Assembly: GCA_044225555.1 (NCBI GenBank)
Contig: JBGAIM010000015.1
Span: 1-64,000 of the forward strand
From: JADLHS01 sp044225555
GTDB taxonomy: Bacteria > Verrucomicrobiota > Verrucomicrobiia > Limisphaerales > JADLHS01
DNA length: 64,000 nucleotides
Reading direction: 5' to 3'
Notes under the pieces: generated by a model
The model's input: only the letters and a program-made list of their open reading frames with translations
Database searches by the model: none
Told to the model about the DNA's origin: nothing
In this document: positions 62,099-64,000 of the stretch, in pieces
Position numbering within the stretch: the stretch's first letter is position 1
How the letters are laid out: each line of letters opens with the position of its first letter
Program-made: the position numbers and the translations under genes

Positions 62099-62973
62099 CT
62101 GAACAATTTGTAGTTGAAAACGTAATCCCAGCGTTTCACCGCGTCTTCCATTCGTCCGTTGCGTTCGTCGGAGAGCGCCGCCTTTGCCTGGTCGCGGGAG
62201 TTTTTCACCGACGCCACGGCGGTCGCGCGTTGCGCTTCGGACTTGGTTGCCGCAATGTTGCCGTTGATGCGGTAGGGATCAAGAATGCCAGCGCAATCCC
62301 GTTCGGCCATCTTTTGCAGCAACTCGGTCATGCACTCGGCGTAACTTTTCACTCCGTTGCAGATGCCTTCGCTCGCCAGAACCATTTCGATGTGAAACGA
62401 GGAAATCGGAATCGCGGGTTCACGGCAGACGCGCCAGTATTTGAAAAGCTGTGCGACGGCACGCAGCTTGCCGCCGCTCTCCTGATTCTTTAGCGCAATG
62501 TAGCCATTGTGAATTTCAGGACTGGTGAGCATCCAACTGCCGTTTCCATCCGGGATGTAATAGAGCGGTCGTTTGTATTCCTTGGAAAATCCACCCCAGG
62601 CCGCAGGCACGACATCAATGTCCATGTCTCTGAACTCGACGACGATTGCATGAACATCTCGCCCAACCCTCGTGTTCGGAAGACGCGCAGCGATCTCCTT
62701 GCGGAATTTGTCGAGAATGGTGGTGGAAGATTTCCACGCATTCCCCCACCAAACCTCATCGAGCGGTATTTGTGCGAACACATCCACATCACTACGACCT
62801 CGAATGAACGTCCCTCGGCTGAAACTCCCGGCTTTCGGAAATTTCTTCGCAGCGAACACCGTTTCGAGTCGCGTCTTGATCGTCTCAAAATGCTTTGCCG
62901 CCGCCTGCACCTCTCCGCCAGTCGGCTGGATTCGGTTCAAAAGACTTTTCAATGCGTCTGAAACTGCGCTCAT
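62095..62973 (-). CDS. CBASS CD-NTase (cGAS/DncV-like nucleotidyltransferase, SMODS)
   Basis: 292 aa. Catalytic motif GSFSRGTFIRGRSDVDVFAQ: G49-S50 and the metal-binding D62 and D64. The third acid is D120 in DMDIDVVPAAWGG. The C-terminal helical half (AVAQLFKYWRVCREPAIPIS SFH) matches the SMODS/CD-NTase C-domain. On phage infection such enzymes make a cyclic di- or trinucleotide that activates the effector next door. It is first in the three-gene operon. The clade and product cannot be read from sequence alone. Confidence 0.9.
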   Translation of the reverse strand: MSAVSDALKSLLNRIQPTGGEVQAAAKHFETIKTRLETVFAAKKFPKAGSFSRGTFIRGRSDVDVFAQIPLDEVWWGNAWKSSTTILDKFRKEIAARLPNTRVGRDVHAIVVEFRDMDIDVVPAAWGGFSKEYKRPLYYIPDGNGSWMLTSPEIHNGYIALKNQESGGKLRAVAQLFKYWRVCREPAIPISSFHIEMVLASEGICNGVKSYAECMTELLQKMAERDCAGILDPYRINGNIAATKSEAQRATAVASVKNSRDQAKAALSDERNGRMEDAVKRWDYVFNYKLFR

Positions 62974-63292
62974 GACATAACGGGGCTTTCATTCTTATCT
63001 CGCAGGAATCGCCGCTCCTTTTCCGTCGAGGAGAAGGCTGTCCATGTGCCAGGGTTTCCGTGCGCTGCGTTCTCCGAAGGCTATCTGATGGAGCGGAAGC
63101 CGACAATCCGCATTATCGCCCGACCCGAATGCAAGCGACCGCCGTGACCAACCCGATGGCAAATCTTCGACTGCGTGCGCAAAAGGCAACAGACAAAGTC
63201 CAGCGCGTTTGCTGTCCGTCTGTGAAACCCTGTGGTTTTGTGGCATCGGTTGCCGTTGATTCGGGCGGCACTGTTCCTGCAAGCTCGGCAGA
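62974..63292. other. Intergenic region between divergent CBASS and protease genes
   Basis: About 320 bases with no convincing gene. Open frames of 73-95 codons exist on both strands but have Arg/Ser/Pro-biased, frame-shadow-like composition. It should contain the promoters of the CD-NTase operon (leftward) and the aspartyl protease (rightward). No strong inverted repeat was noticed. Confidence 0.5.
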
Positions 63293-64000
63293 GTGCGTTG
63301 GTTGTTGTGCTCAATTTTAGCCGTTCAAGTCGCCTTTGCTCGCGGCGAGGTAGCGGCAGCTTCTCCCACCGAGTTCCCGTTTGAATATCGCGAGGGATTG
63401 CTTTGGATCAAAGTCGCTGTCCCGCAATCGGAACAGCCGCTCAATTTCCTCGTGGACACGGGGGCAGGTGTCAGCGCCATCAATCTCGACACCGCCAAGC
63501 GCATCGGGTTGAAGTTGGGGCAGCAGGTCACGGTTCGCGGCGTGGATGCGATCCTCGCCGGCTATTGGCAGCAACAATTGTCCGCCACAGTCGGCGGGGT
63601 GCGTCTGCCGCGTGAATATCTGGCCGTGGACTTGGGAACATTGAGCCGCTCGTGTGCGCAACCAGTGGACGGCCTGGTCGGCGCGGACTTCTTTCGCGGG
63701 CGCGTGGTGCAGATAGATTTCGACGCGCAGAAAATCCGGCTGTTGAAACCCGACCAAGCCGGAAAGTCAGAGGATGCGTTGCCGCTCCAATTGCGTTCGT
63801 GCGGGATGCGCGTGCCGATCAGCGTCAACGGCCACGACCGCCAATGGGTGCGGCTCGACACCGGCTGTGCGACGGCGCTCCAATGGGTGACTTCGGATGT
63901 GCCCGACCAATGCACGCACCAGATGGCGATTGGCTTGGCTGAGATTTCCATTCCTCAGACCAAATCATCTGTCGGCATTGGTGGAAATCAGTTTTCCGAC
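63293..64000 (+). CDS. Secreted aspartyl protease-like protein with two DTG motifs (runs off the right edge)
   Basis: The GTG at 63293 opens a signal peptide (MRWLLCSILAVQVAFARGE). The first lobe has LNFLVDTGAGVSAINLDTAK and GLVGADFFRGRVVQIDFDAQ, the retropepsin-like fold. A second motif WVRLDTGCATALQW appears about 125 residues later, so the chain seems to hold two lobes, each with one catalytic Asp, as in pepsin. The end is outside the window. It is divergent from the CBASS operon; whether it belongs to the island is not clear. Confidence 0.7.
   Translation, partial: MRWLLCSILAVQVAFARGEVAAASPTEFPFEYREGLLWIKVAVPQSEQPLNFLVDTGAGVSAINLDTAKRIGLKLGQQVTVRGVDAILAGYWQQQLSATVGGVRLPREYLAVDLGTLSRSCAQPVDGLVGADFFRGRVVQIDFDAQKIRLLKPDQAGKSEDALPLQLRSCGMRVPISVNGHDRQWVRLDTGCATALQWVTSDVPDQCTHQMAIGLAEISIPQTKSSVGIGGNQFSD

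Noticed and set aside
62995..63282. A 95-codon minus-strand frame upstream of the CD-NTase
   Set aside because: Composition is shadow-like with no recognised motif; the region is better read as a divergent promoter region.

Overview
The window is GC-rich, Gram-negative DNA from a free-living heterotroph. LamB-type porin, TolC/RND efflux systems, lipoproteins with lipoboxes, a DUF3300/DUF2950 pair, SpoIIE/RsbW/STAS partner-switch proteins and GTG/TTG starts in ATGA/GTGA-coupled operons fit Verrucomicrobiota, perhaps Limisphaerales/Pedosphaera-like. That assignment is inference from gene content; no rRNA or complete tRNA is present.

The left 38 kb looks chromosomal. It holds a 5'-terminal RNase D fragment, a fatty acyl-CoA ligase and a small membrane/beta-barrel pair. 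A signalling block (3.6-14 kb) follows, with STAS anti-anti-sigma proteins, RsbW-like kinases, two receiver-SpoIIE phosphatases (one with a clipped receiver), a 1744-residue hybrid histidine kinase and CheR. Next come a SulP transporter and an envelope/stress block (15.8-25.6 kb: lipoproteins, DUF2950, DUF3300, maltoporin-like porin, VOC protein, PPK2, cation/proton antiporter, ion-channel-like protein). A MexAB-OprM-type efflux operon, glycogen phosphorylase, a DUF2959 lipoprotein and a NarX/NarL-like two-component set complete this part.

Near 38.1 kb the character changes. A 23-bp tRNA-Ser 3'-end remnant, tandem repeats and very strong inverted repeats precede a mobile-type radC. From there to the right end I read a mobilizable genomic island. 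It contains a giant NACHT-type STAND NTPase (probable defence), a MobF (TrwC-like) relaxase-helicase, and a complete heavy-metal resistance cassette (PepSY-like protein, response regulator, sensor kinase, CusCBA-type efflux, MFS). These are followed by two small unknown ORFs, a GTCCRCG-repeat region that is a candidate oriT, TraK/TraL/TraM-like proteins and a VirD4/TraG coupling protein, then a CBASS anti-phage operon (CD-NTase, S-4TM pore-forming effector, TIGR02391/HEPN-like third gene). No integrase or mating-pair-formation genes are visible; if present they lie beyond 64 kb.

The metal cassette lies between an intact relaxase 5' end and a decayed copy of that same 5' end plus its leader. 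This suggests it was inserted into, or recombined with, a simpler relaxase-oriT-traKLMG backbone. The window ends inside a secreted pepsin/retropepsin-like aspartyl protease with two DTG motifs.
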